This document shows, in pieces, positions 35,453 through 45,379 of a stretch of 64,000 nt of DNA. Within the stretch, counting starts at the first letter, position 1. The number at the start of each line of letters is the position of its first letter. The stretch lies in contig CAWBNO010000010.1 in NCBI GenBank assembly GCA_963790095.1, positions 37,776 to 101,775 of the forward strand, given 5' to 3'. The notes beneath the pieces were generated by a model that was not told the DNA's origin, made no database searches, and was given only the letters and a program-made list of their open reading frames with translations. A program made the translations under genes and the position numbers. This DNA comes from JAAXQD01 sp963790095 (GTDB taxonomy: Bacteria > Desulfobacterota > Desulfobacteria > Desulfobacterales > UBA11574).

Positions 35453-37069
35453 ATGGCTCAAAAAGAAAATATGCCTTTTAAGGCCCTTTCCGAACAAATA
35501 CAAAACATAGGCGTTGAAAAAATCGAGGAGCAATTGCAGCGAATTCTTGACAGTTCAGAATTTAATGCCGCCAAACAGCAGCGGAAGTTTTTTCAATTTG
35601 TCGTTAAAGAGACCCTTTACGGAAGAGCACAATACATCAAGGCATACACCATCGCCACCGGTGTCTTCGGCAGAAGTGATGACTTTGATCAAAATTCGGA
35701 TCCCATCGTCAGCGTTCAGGCCAACAGGCTCCGCCGGGCTATAGAACGTTATTATCTGGTGGCGGGCAAAGTCGACCCGATCCGTATCGACATCCCTAAG
35801 GGAACCTATGTACCGACGTTTTGTACGCAGCTCAGTGTCACACCAGATACAACCGTTTTCGACAGTAAAAGTCCGGTAGAAAAATTTAAGGGATCCTGGC
35901 CTTCGGTAGTGGTCCGGCCCTTTCAGAATTTGACAGAGGATCCGACTATGAATCATTGGTCGGTTGGATTAACAATGGAGCTTGCCACGGAAATCACCCG
36001 GTATCAGGAAATCCGTGTGCTGATGTTTGGTCCGGAAGGAGATGGAAAGAGGGCATCTGATACCGTTGCCAGATTTATTATCGACGGCAGCGTACAAAAA
36101 TTTAAAACAGCAATCAAAGTGACCGTCAATTTGGTAGATTCTAAAACGAACATGAAAATATGGGGAAACTCCTACAAGTCTGATCTTGAAACTACCCAGC
36201 TAATTTCTTTCCAGGAAGAAGTTGCAAAGGCGATTGCCGGAAAAATCTCTTGTGAAGACGGCATCATCTCTAAAACCCTGTCTATTGGATCGAGGAACAA
36301 GCCCCCATCCGACTTGAAAACCTATGAGGCTATGCTGAAATATTACCAATACGACCAGACCTTCACTCCCGATAGTTTTTCCGGGGCAATGGAAGCCTTA
36401 ACGTTTGCCGCAGAAAACGAACCGAAGTGCGGTCAGGTTTGGAGCATGCTCGGACGTCTCCATGCCAATATGTACAGTCTTGAATTCCCCGGCTATGAGA
36501 CGACAAGCATTAAGAAGGCCATCGAATTTGCCGAAAAGGGAGTTCTATTGAATCCGGATAATCAGCGGGCCAGAGCCATATTAGGCTTTGTTCGAATGCT
36601 TGACAATGAAATCCCGGGCGCACTGGCAGAAACTGAACAGGCTTTGAATTTGAATCCAAATTCTCTTTTTTTCCTCGATGGAATTGGCTACCTAATGACG
36701 CTGCTGGGAGAATGGGAAAGGGGACCGGCTTTGATCAGAAAAGCCATGAGGCTCAATCCCTACTATAAACCCATCGTCCATTATGCCCTTTGGTTGGATT
36801 GTTTCCGCCAGGAAGAATACAAAAGCGCGCATCGTGAAACTCAAGGCTTGAGAAGCCCCTTGCTTTTCTGGGATCCGCTGGTAAAGGCAGCCACTTTAGG
36901 GTTATTGGGAAGGTATGAAGAAGGAAAACATTTTGTCAAGTTTTTGCTCGAGCTCAAACCTGATTTTCCAAGTCGCGGTCGTATACTAATTGGTCATTAC
37001 ATAAAGTTTAATGACATTGTTGAGAGTGTCATTGAGGGCCTGCACAAGGTCGGGCTGAGTATAGATTAA
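35453..37069 (+). CDS. TolB-like/TPR regulatory protein
   Basis: A 538-residue soluble protein. Residues about 20-120 form the domain seen at the N-terminus of rhizobial-type TolB/TPR and adenylate-cyclase-like regulators (KQQRKFFQFVVKETLYGRAQ, VFGRSDDFDQNSDPIVSVQA, RLRRAIERYY, IPKGTYVPTF). Residues about 140-260 are TolB-like (VRPFQNLTEDPTMNHWSVGL, DGSVQK). Residues about 280-530 are TPRs (EKGVLLNPDNQRARAILGFV). No cyclase domain is present. No separate HTH is obvious; the N-terminal domain may itself bind DNA. It probably controls nearby island genes (inference). Confidence 0.8.
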   Translation: MAQKENMPFKALSEQIQNIGVEKIEEQLQRILDSSEFNAAKQQRKFFQFVVKETLYGRAQYIKAYTIATGVFGRSDDFDQNSDPIVSVQANRLRRAIERYYLVAGKVDPIRIDIPKGTYVPTFCTQLSVTPDTTVFDSKSPVEKFKGSWPSVVVRPFQNLTEDPTMNHWSVGLTMELATEITRYQEIRVLMFGPEGDGKRASDTVARFIIDGSVQKFKTAIKVTVNLVDSKTNMKIWGNSYKSDLETTQLISFQEEVAKAIAGKISCEDGIISKTLSIGSRNKPPSDLKTYEAMLKYYQYDQTFTPDSFSGAMEALTFAAENEPKCGQVWSMLGRLHANMYSLEFPGYETTSIKKAIEFAEKGVLLNPDNQRARAILGFVRMLDNEIPGALAETEQALNLNPNSLFFLDGIGYLMTLLGEWERGPALIRKAMRLNPYYKPIVHYALWLDCFRQEEYKSAHRETQGLRSPLLFWDPLVKAATLGLLGRYEEGKHFVKFLLELKPDFPSRGRILIGHYIKFNDIVESVIEGLHKVGLSID

Positions 37070-37337
37070 AACCGTTTATATAATACTTTTTTACGCTACC
37101 CTCCGTCTTTGATACCTTGCAAGTATCTATTTTCAAATGAAAATAAGATGCGGCATAGAGGTATCTCAAAAATAATGTTCATTGAATTTTCTGACAGCCT
37201 GCCATAAAATCCTTTTTTATACATACTAAATTGTTGTGATATCATCAATTCCAGTCCGTCAGGTGAACATGTGATATCCATTCCAGATCTCAGCTCCTGC
37301 CATTGTTGCGATTTCTATTGTTTGATCTACCATTGAC
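37070..37337. other. Remnant region upstream of the recombinase
   Basis: These 268 bp hold no supported gene. The plus strand just before 37338 reads TIDMEIRIAKTM after an in-frame TGA and aligns in style with the core-binding domain of integrases, so the missing N-terminal part probably decayed here. Confidence 0.4.
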
Positions 37338-38093
37338 ATGGAAATACGTATTGCCAAAACCATGATAATAAAAGCGTTTGATAATGATATGGTTGACGGT
37401 CGAGTCTTAAAGGCCTTCAGAAGTGTCAAGCGAAAGTTAAAAAAAGGGAGCAACGCCCGAAAACGGACATTAGCCCTTGATGAATATCTCAGGCTGATCG
37501 ATAGAGCACCTCAACACCTTAAAGCCTTTGTTATCATTGCATATAATACAGGAATGCGAATTGGTGAATTAAGGTTGCTAAAATGGTTATATATTGATAA
37601 GGTTAATAATTATATTAGGTTGCCTGAGGAGGTTACAAAAGAAAGAAGGCCAAAAAACATTCCAATAAACCATCATGTGAAAAAACAGCTGGATTTAATT
37701 CCAAGAGCGATTCAGCACGATTATGTTTTTACATACAGAGGGCAGCCTATTACAAGCTCCGGAGGACTGAAAAGGTCTTTCAAAACCGCCTGCAAAGAAA
37801 CCGACATCCCGCATGGTACTAAAACACCTAACGGAATTATATTTCATGATATACGGAGGACGGTTAAAACGAATATGCTTGAAGCAGGCATGGACAAGGT
37901 GCATAGAGATTTGATATTAGGTCACAGCTTGAAGGGAATGGACGTTCACTATATGGCTCCGAGTGAAGATGCGTTGAGAAAAGCAATGGATAAATATACC
38001 CGTTGGATTGATGATCAAATCGCAAATGTTGACCAAAGTGTTGACCAAGAGGTAAGGAAGAGGTTAAAAGGGCAAGCTAACTATCTGAAATAA
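37338..38093 (+). CDS. int: Tyrosine recombinase (island integrase), N-terminally shortened
   Basis: The 251 residues comprise the C-terminal catalytic domain with Arg74 in TGMRIGELR, Lys101 in VTKERRPK, His170/Arg173 in FHDIRRT, His196 in ILGHSLKG and the Tyr205 nucleophile in VHYMAPS. All catalytic residues are present. Related integrases have about 330-390 residues; here only the last part of the core-binding domain remains (MVDGRVLKAF) and an in-frame TGA precedes ATG 37338. Catalysis on core sites might persist, but arm-site binding is lost. The stop lies 1 bp from the attachment repeat. Confidence 0.88.
   Translation: MEIRIAKTMIIKAFDNDMVDGRVLKAFRSVKRKLKKGSNARKRTLALDEYLRLIDRAPQHLKAFVIIAYNTGMRIGELRLLKWLYIDKVNNYIRLPEEVTKERRPKNIPINHHVKKQLDLIPRAIQHDYVFTYRGQPITSSGGLKRSFKTACKETDIPHGTKTPNGIIFHDIRRTVKTNMLEAGMDKVHRDLILGHSLKGMDVHYMAPSEDALRKAMDKYTRWIDDQIANVDQSVDQEVRKRLKGQANYLK
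38027..38049. repeat. Right-end pair of integrase arm-like repeats
   Basis: TGTTGACCAAA (38027-38037) and TGTTGACCAAG (38039-38049) lie inside the 3' end of the integrase gene. They match the tandem TGTTGACTAAA pair at 18912-18933 near the other end. Confidence 0.35.
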
Positions 38094-38094
38094 C

Positions 38095-38171
<77 letters not shown>

Positions 38172-38286
38172 TCGAAAAATTAAAAACTTCTAAATAACAC
38201 ATGCCCGTCGCCATGTCCATAAGAAATATTTGGACGGGTGTGCGGAAGGTTCTTCCCAGAATGCCATGTCCCATTGAAATATTATT

Positions 38287-39267
38287 ATGAAAAAAAAGAC
38301 AACAAGAAAAAAAGACAACAAGAAAAAAACGGATCTCATTGAGATTGACCAAGTAACCGGCGGCGGCGGGAAGGCCAAGGCCCCTTCCTCGGATACGGCC
38401 CTGGTTAAATTTGACCCCCTCCAAAGATATCTATCGGAAATCAGTAGATACAAGCTCCTTACCCGGGAGCAGGAGATCGAACTCGGCAAAAAAGTTCAGG
38501 AAGAGGGAGACAGCGATGCTGCATACGTTATGGTGACTGCCAACCTTAGACTTGTGGTAAAGATCGCCTTGGAATTTCAGCGGGTCTGGATGCAGAATCT
38601 ATTGGATTTGATTCAGGAAGGAAATATCGGACTCATGCAGGCGGTTCAAAAATTCGATCCTTACAAGAATGTCAAATTTTCGTATTACGCCTCATTTTGG
38701 ATAAAAGCCTATATCCTTAAATTCATTATGGACAACTGGCGCCTCGTAAAGATCGGAACGACCCAGGGGCAACGGAAACTGTTCTTTAAGCTAAAAAAAG
38801 AAAAACAGAAACTGATCGACCAGGGGTTTGATCCGAAACCGAAGCTTCTTTCCGAGAGGCTGGGGGTATCCGAACGGGAAATCATAGATATGGACCAGCG
38901 GCTGGACGGCTGGGACGTCTCTCTGGATGCGCCGTTGAAAGATGATTCAGATACGGAACGAATCGATTTTATAAATACAGACGCCGAATCAACAGAAGAT
39001 CAGGTGGCCAAAAAGGAGATCGAGGCCCTTCTTCATAATAAAATTGATGAGTTCAAAAAGACCATGACCCCCAGGGAACTTGAAATATTCGAGCAGCGAA
39101 TTTTTGCCGACACGCCGGCAACGTTGCAGGAGATCGGTGACCGCTACGATATATCAAGGGAACGTGTACGTCAGGTAGAAAAAAACATTATCAAAAAGCT
39201 AAGAGACTTTTTTAAGCGGGAAATCCCTGATTTTGATTCTTACGAAAATGTCAATGTCTCTGATTAG
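38287..39267 (+). CDS. rpoH: RpoH-like sigma-70 family factor
   Basis: A 326-residue sigma factor with a basic N-terminus (KKKTTRKKDNKKK), region 1.2 (DPLQRYLSEISRYKLLTREQ), region 2 (VTANLRLVVKIALEF, LIQEGNIGLMQAVQKFDP, FSYYASFWIKAYILKFIMDN), an RpoH-box-like TTQGQRKLFFKLKKE, and region 4 (TLQEIGDRYDISRERVRQVE). The RpoH box points to heat-shock or general-stress promoters. The gene is just outside the island. The ribosome site before ATG 38287 is poor. Confidence 0.88.
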   Translation: MKKKTTRKKDNKKKTDLIEIDQVTGGGGKAKAPSSDTALVKFDPLQRYLSEISRYKLLTREQEIELGKKVQEEGDSDAAYVMVTANLRLVVKIALEFQRVWMQNLLDLIQEGNIGLMQAVQKFDPYKNVKFSYYASFWIKAYILKFIMDNWRLVKIGTTQGQRKLFFKLKKEKQKLIDQGFDPKPKLLSERLGVSEREIIDMDQRLDGWDVSLDAPLKDDSDTERIDFINTDAESTEDQVAKKEIEALLHNKIDEFKKTMTPRELEIFEQRIFADTPATLQEIGDRYDISRERVRQVEKNIIKKLRDFFKREIPDFDSYENVNVSD

Positions 39268-39285
39268 AGAGGAAGTATATAAAAA

Positions 39286-41001
39286 ATGAAGGACAGTTTT
39301 TTAAAATTGACCATCGTTGGTATGGTCATTTTATTTTTTTTCGGTTGTTCACAACATATTAAGCCTCCTGAAACCCTGGATCAAGATCGAGGCGAGGCTG
39401 CCATATCCGTTGAACATGAAAGTCCCTATTATTACTATACAGAGGCCCAGATTCAGCAAAAAAAAGGCAACTTGGACACGGCCATTGATTATTTGAACAA
39501 AGCTATTCAGGAAGATCCTGAATCCTCCTTTTTGCAATTGGAGTTGGCCCTAGTATATCTCCGGCTAAAGGACCATGAAAGTGCCCTAAAAATTGTCGAA
39601 ACGGTGACGGTAAAAGAGCCCAAAAATGTTCGTGCGCTGGTCATATTCGGAAGGTTGAATCAGGCGAAAAAACAGATCGGTCCTGCAGAAGAAGCGTATG
39701 AAAAAGTGATTTCTTTAGATTCGAAACAGAAGGATGTCTATTTACTTTTGGGCGGTCTCTATATGCAGGAAAACAAACTGGACGACGCATTAAGGGTCTA
39801 CCAACAACTTGTCCGGAACTTCCCGGGATCCTATGCGGGACATTTTTTCATCGGAAAAATTTATGTCGCCAAGGGAGATTTGAAAAAGGCGGAAAAAGAA
39901 TTCAGACACACCATAGAATTAAATTCAGATCTCGAGGAGCCGCGTTTTGAACTGATGGATCTGTATAAAACCATGGGTAAAGACAAAGAATTTATACGTC
40001 TGTACCAGGAAATTCTTGAAATAGATCCTCAAAATATAAGGGCGGCCATGGAATTGGGGTACTATTACCACCAGAAGAAGAAGGTGTCCCAAGCAGAAAA
40101 AATTTTCAAGGATCTGGGGGTCAGAAGCGACACTGAAAAAGAAGTGATCCGGACAGTTGTTCAGCGCTATTTGGAACCCAAGAAATACGGGGCCACCGTG
40201 ATCATTGTAGAGGGTATGTTAAAGGGTTCTCCGGAGAACTCGGATCTTCATTATGTGGCCGGTGTTGCACTGGATGAGAAAAAAGATTGGGAAAAGGCCG
40301 TGGCGCATTTTAAAAAAGTGGCCCCGGATTCAACTTTTTTTCAGGAAGCCGTGGTTCGGATTGCATTTTTGTACCAGGAACAGAAAAAAATTGAACAGGC
40401 CATCGATTATTTAAAGAGTGCCATTAAAATGGTCCCTGACAATCCGGATCTATTGCTTTATCTGGGCTCCCTTTATGAAGAAAACGAAGAATTTTCAAAA
40501 GCTGAAAATGTTCTTAAACAGGGGCTTGAAATGGAGCCCGACAATACCCGGTTTTATTTTCGCCTGGGGGTCGTATATGATAAATGGGATCGGAAAGCGG
40601 ATTCAATCAATGCGATGAAAACAGTGATCAGACTGGATCCCAAGGATGCCACTGCATTGAACTATCTCGGTTATACCTATGCAGATCTCGGAGAGAAACT
40701 GGATGAGGCCGAACGTCTTATTAAAGCGGCATTGGAAGAGAAACCGGATGACGGATATATTACCGACAGTCTGGGGTGGGTATATTTTAAAAAAGGACTT
40801 TTCGAAAAAGCGGTGGAATATCTGGAGAAGGCTGTCAGTCTGGTCCCCGACGATCCGATTATCCTCGAACATATGGGAGATGCTTACCTTGGGATACGCC
40901 ACAAGGAAAAAGCGCTGGAATTCTATAAACGTTCGTTGTTGAACAAAAATAAAGACAAGGAGAATATCGAAAAAAAGATCCAGGAATTGACCGGAAAATG
41001 A
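39286..41001 (+). CDS. TPR-repeat lipoprotein
   Basis: A 571-residue lipoprotein (lipobox FFGC, Cys about 21) made of some 14 tetratricopeptide repeats from residue 50 to the end (e.g. DTAIDYLNKAIQEDPESSFL, LGLEMEPDNTR-like units, GDAYLGIRHKEKALEFYKRS). It probably serves as an envelope scaffold. GAGG precedes ATG 39286. The stop overlaps the next start (ATGA), so it is coupled to the DUF4292 lipoprotein. Confidence 0.88.
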   Translation: MKDSFLKLTIVGMVILFFFGCSQHIKPPETLDQDRGEAAISVEHESPYYYYTEAQIQQKKGNLDTAIDYLNKAIQEDPESSFLQLELALVYLRLKDHESALKIVETVTVKEPKNVRALVIFGRLNQAKKQIGPAEEAYEKVISLDSKQKDVYLLLGGLYMQENKLDDALRVYQQLVRNFPGSYAGHFFIGKIYVAKGDLKKAEKEFRHTIELNSDLEEPRFELMDLYKTMGKDKEFIRLYQEILEIDPQNIRAAMELGYYYHQKKKVSQAEKIFKDLGVRSDTEKEVIRTVVQRYLEPKKYGATVIIVEGMLKGSPENSDLHYVAGVALDEKKDWEKAVAHFKKVAPDSTFFQEAVVRIAFLYQEQKKIEQAIDYLKSAIKMVPDNPDLLLYLGSLYEENEEFSKAENVLKQGLEMEPDNTRFYFRLGVVYDKWDRKADSINAMKTVIRLDPKDATALNYLGYTYADLGEKLDEAERLIKAALEEKPDDGYITDSLGWVYFKKGLFEKAVEYLEKAVSLVPDDPIILEHMGDAYLGIRHKEKALEFYKRSLLNKNKDKENIEKKIQELTGK

Positions 41002-41849
41002 AATACACGACCCGATACATTCAGATTCCATCGATTCTTTTTATCTTCACTTTTTTTTTCTCAGCCTGCACCATCCTTTCCCCAAGGGTTTCCGAAAGAC
41101 CCAAGGACCCTATGTCACTCGAAGCGGAAAAGATCATTTCGACGATAGAGAATCAAAATCTTAAACTCAAGACCTTCAAAGGTGTGGGCAACATAAAATT
41201 CCGGAGAAACAAAAAGAAAGACGTTGCCGGCCGAATCGCATGGATCGCATCAGTGCCGGACAGAATCCGGATCGTTTTGAGCAGCGTTTCAGGACAACCC
41301 ATGGTCAGTGTTGCCAGTGACGGTCAATGGCTCTATCTAAATTCCCATTCCAGTGGTGATTTTTATAGAAAACCTGCGACAGCTTCTTCCATGAAAAGAC
41401 TTTTAACGGTTCCCGTAAAAACGGCGGATATGGTCGATATTTTGGCTGGCCGTGTTCCCATTCCTTCATACGTTTCCGTGGTTTTAACGGACAACAGATC
41501 TACTGTTTACAACACGGACGGTCATAGGGTTTCTACCCGAAATGGAAGTGAAGGTTCGAGCCAAAATGGATATGTTCTTGTTCTTAAAAAAAAATGGGGG
41601 GACATTCTCGAGAAGATATACCTGGATGAAAAGAAAAAAAATGTTCAAAAGGTGGAAATGTTTAACCCCAGCGGCACCCTTGCATATCGGGTTGAGTTTG
41701 ATAGAATGCAGGTGATAGAAGGGTATCGGGTTCCATCTCGATTGCGGGTTTCAAACAACGATGGTTCGGATTTTCATCTGGATGTGGACCGATACTGGGT
41801 CGACGCGGTTGCCCCTCCGTCCGTATTTGTTTTGACACCGCCGGAATAG
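40998..41849 (+). CDS. DUF4292/LolB-like lipoprotein
   Basis: A 283-residue lipoprotein (lipobox FSAC). The mature beta-rich domain KLKTFKGVGNIKFRRNKKKD, GRIAWIASVPDRIRIVL, VASDGQWLYLNSH resembles the LolA/LolB-fold DUF4292 family. It is translationally coupled to the TPR lipoprotein. The pair may act in lipoprotein or outer-membrane assembly (inference from the fold and lipobox). Confidence 0.82.
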   Translation: MKYTTRYIQIPSILFIFTFFFSACTILSPRVSERPKDPMSLEAEKIISTIENQNLKLKTFKGVGNIKFRRNKKKDVAGRIAWIASVPDRIRIVLSSVSGQPMVSVASDGQWLYLNSHSSGDFYRKPATASSMKRLLTVPVKTADMVDILAGRVPIPSYVSVVLTDNRSTVYNTDGHRVSTRNGSEGSSQNGYVLVLKKKWGDILEKIYLDEKKKNVQKVEMFNPSGTLAYRVEFDRMQVIEGYRVPSRLRVSNNDGSDFHLDVDRYWVDAVAPPSVFVLTPPE

Positions 41850-41905
41850 GGTTTTGTCCCTTATTTCCCACGTTTTAAACACTTGGAAATATAATTCAAC
41901 CGAAG

Positions 41906-42373
41906 ATGAACCGCGCAACGGAGTTCCGTTTTGCTGTAGAGAATACACTGGGGAAGTTGGCAAAATGGTTGCGCATTTTGGGCTTTGACGCATTTTATCA
42001 TACGGATCTTTCAGCTGAAAAATTGATGGATATGGGAACCGGGCGCATCTTGCTCACCCGAACCACGGGAATTCGGGACACGAATGCATCGCGAAAACTT
42101 ATCTTTATAACGTCGGACACCCCCTTTGAACAGGTCCGGGAGGTTTTGGAAACACTGGGCATCGCACCAAAGGATGTGCGGCCGTTTTCACGATGCGTCC
42201 GATGCAATACCATGATCCGGAAAGTGGATAAAGAGTCCATACGCAAGCGGGTGCCCGACTATGTCTGGGAAACCTACGACGCGTTCCGGTCTTGCAGCCA
42301 ATGTGGAAGAATATACTGGCCGGGGAGCCATACCCAACGAAGCCGCGACATCATAAAAAGACTGTTTAAATGA
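41906..42373 (+). CDS. Mut7-C RNase domain protein with zinc knuckles
   Basis: A 155-residue protein: FAVENTLGKLAKWLRILGFD, then DMGTGRILLTRTTGIRD (PIN-like acidic centre) and a terminal zinc module with CVRC and CSQCGRIYWPGSHTQR. This is the standard Mut7-C (PF01927) arrangement, a predicted ribonuclease. The stop overlaps the next start by 4 bp (ATGA). Confidence 0.9.
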   Translation: MNRATEFRFAVENTLGKLAKWLRILGFDAFYHTDLSAEKLMDMGTGRILLTRTTGIRDTNASRKLIFITSDTPFEQVREVLETLGIAPKDVRPFSRCVRCNTMIRKVDKESIRKRVPDYVWETYDAFRSCSQCGRIYWPGSHTQRSRDIIKRLFK

Positions 42374-43162
42374 CCCGGAAAAATTCTAAAAAAGTCATCG
42401 CCCTTGAGGCCCGCCTTAAAGACTGTAACAATGTTATTACACTGGGGGTTCGACCGAATTTCAGTGATTACAGCCCCAACGCGGCGGAAATGATCCGCAA
42501 GGCCCAAAAAATATACTATCCCACCACCTTTTATGCAGAACTTTTCGATGCCATGGGGAAAAAAACGTTTCCCAATTATCACACCTACAAATGTGTTCAG
42601 GACAAGATCAAGCAGACGGCGCTGTTTGATCTTCTTGAAATCCCCCATCCCAAAACAAAGGTGTTTTATGGGAAACGGCAAAAAGGGATGATCGCCAATC
42701 ATTTCCAGTTTCCTTTTATTGCCAAGATTCCCAGAGGATCGGCCATGGGAAGGGGGGTTTATCTTATCAAAAGTCCGGACGATCTTCATCGGTATTGCAG
42801 CTTGCCCATCCCGGCATATATTCAGGAGTATATACCGTGCACCCGGGATGTTCGGGTGGTGGTCATTGGAGACCAAATCGCACATGCCTACTGGCGCATC
42901 GCTCCTGCGGGTGAATTTCGAAGCAATCATTGCTGTTGGGGCAACCGTCAGCCTGGACCCCATACCCCAATCCGTTCTCGATCTTGCCCTGTATACCGCC
43001 CGAAAATGTCAGTGGGACGATGTCGGTATCGACATCATCGAGAACGAGGGCCGGATCTATGTTCTTGAAGCCAACATGAAATATGGAAAAGCAGGATTCA
43101 GACAGGCAGGGATAGATTACCTGAAGTTTATGGAGAAAATGATCGAAGATGGAAAAATTTAA
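42370..43162 (+). CDS. RimK-like ATP-grasp protein, one frameshift
   Basis: The frame from ATG 42370 gives GVRPNFSDYSPNAAEMIRKA, an ATP-grasp core (KTKVFYGKRQ, FPFIAKIPRGSAMGRGVYLI, QEYIPCTRDVRVVVIGDQIA, AYWRIAPAGEFRSN) and is then lost. The next frame continues IAVGATVSLDPIPQSVLDLA, DDVGIDIIENEGRIYVLEAN, MKYGKAGF to a stop at 43162. One extra C near 42928 explains it. RimK-type enzymes ligate amino acids to a carboxyl group; the substrate is unknown. The neighbours are housekeeping genes, so a sequencing error is likely. Confidence 0.85.
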
Positions 43163-44318
43163 AAACCAAAATCTCACCAGGATCAGCAACGCCTTGGCAC
43201 ATCGGGAAAGTGAAATATTGTCTCCCCTGGCCACCTTGAGTTCAACAGGGGTCCGACGATCCTATGATGAGCGTCTTGCGGAAGGATACCGCCAGACGTT
43301 CTCGGTGGATGTGGATCGTATACTCCATTCCCGGGCGTACACCAGATATATCGACAAAACCCAAGTCTTTTATCTGATTCGCCATGATCATATTACCCAT
43401 CGGGTTCTCCACGTCCAGCTGGTGGCGAAAATTTCAAAGACCATCGGCCGATATCTGGGGTTCAACGAAGATCTCATCGAAGCCATTGCCCTGGGACACG
43501 ATATCGGACATACACCCTTCGGCCATGACGGCGAAAGGTTCTTGTCCGAACTGTGTCATGCCAGCGGTATCGGTTATTTCCAGCACAATGTCCAGAGCGT
43601 CCAGTTTTTAGACCGGGTAGAACGCAAGGGCCAGGGATGGAATTTGTGCCTTCAGACACTCGACGGAATACTGTGCCATGACGGTGAAATTCATAATCGA
43701 GCCCTGGAGCCGGATCGGGAAAAAACATTTGAGACACTCGAAAGAGAAATGTCCGTTAAAAAATCCGATCCATCGATCAAACTCATCCCAATGACCCTGG
43801 AGGGATGTGTGGTCCGTATGGCAGACACCATCAGCTATATCGGCCGTGACATAGAGGATGCCATCCGCCTCAATATGATCCAACGATCCGATCTCCCCAA
43901 GGAGAGTGTCGATATTCTCGGAAGAACCAACGGAACCATTGTGTATAATCTTGTGACCGATATTATCAACAACAGCTTTCAAAACAGCTTTATCGCTTTC
44001 AGCCGGGAAGTGTCCGATGCTTTAAAGCGATTGAAGGAATTCAACCTGGAGCGTATTTATATGAATCCAAAAATAAAAAAGCATTCAGGAACCATAAAAA
44101 AACTGTTTGGGATATTGTTTGAAACATACCTTGAAGATATTGAAACCGAAAATCGATCGTCGGTGATATTTACCGGATTCCTGGAAAATATGTCGGAGGA
44201 ATACCTGGATACTTACCAAAAAGAGGAAATCGTAAGGGATTTTATTGCCGGAATGACGGATCAGTATTTTTTAAGACAGTGTCCGGAAGATATGCGGCCT
44301 GAAATCCGGTTTCACTAG
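43149..44318 (+). CDS. dgt: dGTPase-like deoxynucleoside triphosphohydrolase
   Basis: A 389-residue HD-superfamily enzyme. Motifs: RSYDERLAEGYRQTFSVDVD, RILHSRAYTRYIDKTQVFY, HITHRVLHVQLVAKI, the HD pair in ALGHDIGHTPFGHDGERFL, and VVRMADTISYIGRDIEDAI. The family hydrolyses dNTPs to nucleoside plus triphosphate. It overlaps the preceding gene by 14 bp. Confidence 0.88.
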   Translation: MEKFKNQNLTRISNALAHRESEILSPLATLSSTGVRRSYDERLAEGYRQTFSVDVDRILHSRAYTRYIDKTQVFYLIRHDHITHRVLHVQLVAKISKTIGRYLGFNEDLIEAIALGHDIGHTPFGHDGERFLSELCHASGIGYFQHNVQSVQFLDRVERKGQGWNLCLQTLDGILCHDGEIHNRALEPDREKTFETLEREMSVKKSDPSIKLIPMTLEGCVVRMADTISYIGRDIEDAIRLNMIQRSDLPKESVDILGRTNGTIVYNLVTDIINNSFQNSFIAFSREVSDALKRLKEFNLERIYMNPKIKKHSGTIKKLFGILFETYLEDIETENRSSVIFTGFLENMSEEYLDTYQKEEIVRDFIAGMTDQYFLRQCPEDMRPEIRFH

Positions 44319-44347
44319 GAAGCTATCTCAAAATAATCTTTTGGCCC

Positions 44348-45121
44348 ATGAAAAGACCCGCTGTGCGAAATCCGAAATACGGAACCCCTGAATTCCAAAA
44401 AAGATATTACCGGAATCTGCTGTCCAGTGAAGATCGGGTGGCTTTCAGGGTGGCTGTCCAAGAAACCGACCTGTATGTACAGGCGTCAAAATCTTTAGAA
44501 GATATAACCCGGGAGCTGATTCTAAAGCATCGGGGGTATATCGAGAAGTACATAGAAAAGCATCCTGAATTTCTTGATACGCTGAAGCCGTGGCGTGTTC
44601 ATGGCCCGGCGCCGATCATCATTTGCGACATGGTGTCTGCCGGTCAAAAGGCCGGGGTCGGCCCCATGGCGGCGGTGGCCGGGGCCATTGCCGAACATGT
44701 GGGCGCCGATCTGTTGAAATACACCGATGAAGTGGTGGTGGAAAACGGGGGGGATATCTTTTTAAAGACCGAAGATCCCGTGACCATGGGGATTTTTGCA
44801 GGGACATCTCCCTTGAGCATGCGCATGGGCCTTCGTATCAAATCCAAAGAAAAACCTGTGGGCGTATGTACGTCATCCGGTACGGTGGGCCATTCCCTGA
44901 GTTTGGGAAAGGCGGATGCCATCTGCGTGGTATCCGATTCCTGCCCCCTTGCGGATGCCGCTGCAACGTCCATCGGTAATCGCTTAAAATCCAAGGAACA
45001 TATAGGGTCTGCCATAGATTTCGGCAAGACCATAGACGGTGTTAATGGAATTGTTGTGATTATGGGTGAAGCGGTCGGCATCTGGGGTGATCTGGAAGTG
45101 GTTCCCCTGAACCTGCATTAA
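44348..45121 (+). CDS. UPF0280 family protein (ApbE-like fold)
   Basis: A 257-residue protein with the family blocks RNLLSSEDRVAFRVAVQETD, VSAGQKAGVGPMAAVAGAIA, VVENGGDIFLKTEDP, VGVCTSSGTVGHSLSLGKAD and SDSCPLADAAATSIGN. UPF0280 proteins are frequent in methanogens and sulfate reducers and share the T-fold-like core of FMN transferase ApbE. Activity unknown. Confidence 0.9.
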   Translation: MKRPAVRNPKYGTPEFQKRYYRNLLSSEDRVAFRVAVQETDLYVQASKSLEDITRELILKHRGYIEKYIEKHPEFLDTLKPWRVHGPAPIIICDMVSAGQKAGVGPMAAVAGAIAEHVGADLLKYTDEVVVENGGDIFLKTEDPVTMGIFAGTSPLSMRMGLRIKSKEKPVGVCTSSGTVGHSLSLGKADAICVVSDSCPLADAAATSIGNRLKSKEHIGSAIDFGKTIDGVNGIVVIMGEAVGIWGDLEVVPLNLH

Positions 45122-45379
45122 TATTGAAACGTCGGGGATGCTGCCGTATTTTTATGAAAACCTGTAAGACCCCCTGAAATCCTTGAATACAGACGGCTTT
45201 GATGCATCCGGGCACTGTTTATTATGGGATGTCGGGGGCTAGAAAAGGGTTGAGTTTTAAACTAAAAAAGGGTAGATGAAATGAATGTCGACAATGGCTG
45301 TCAAAAATTGCCCATTGAAAAATAAATCCCATTTTTTACCCAGACATTATAAAACCGGGCGGATTTAGGAGTATTTGAA

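Noticed and set aside
37300..37340. The TGA before the integrase start as a selenocysteine codon
   Set aside because: The position does not correspond to a redox Cys in integrases and the upstream frame is not protein-like; it is simple decay.
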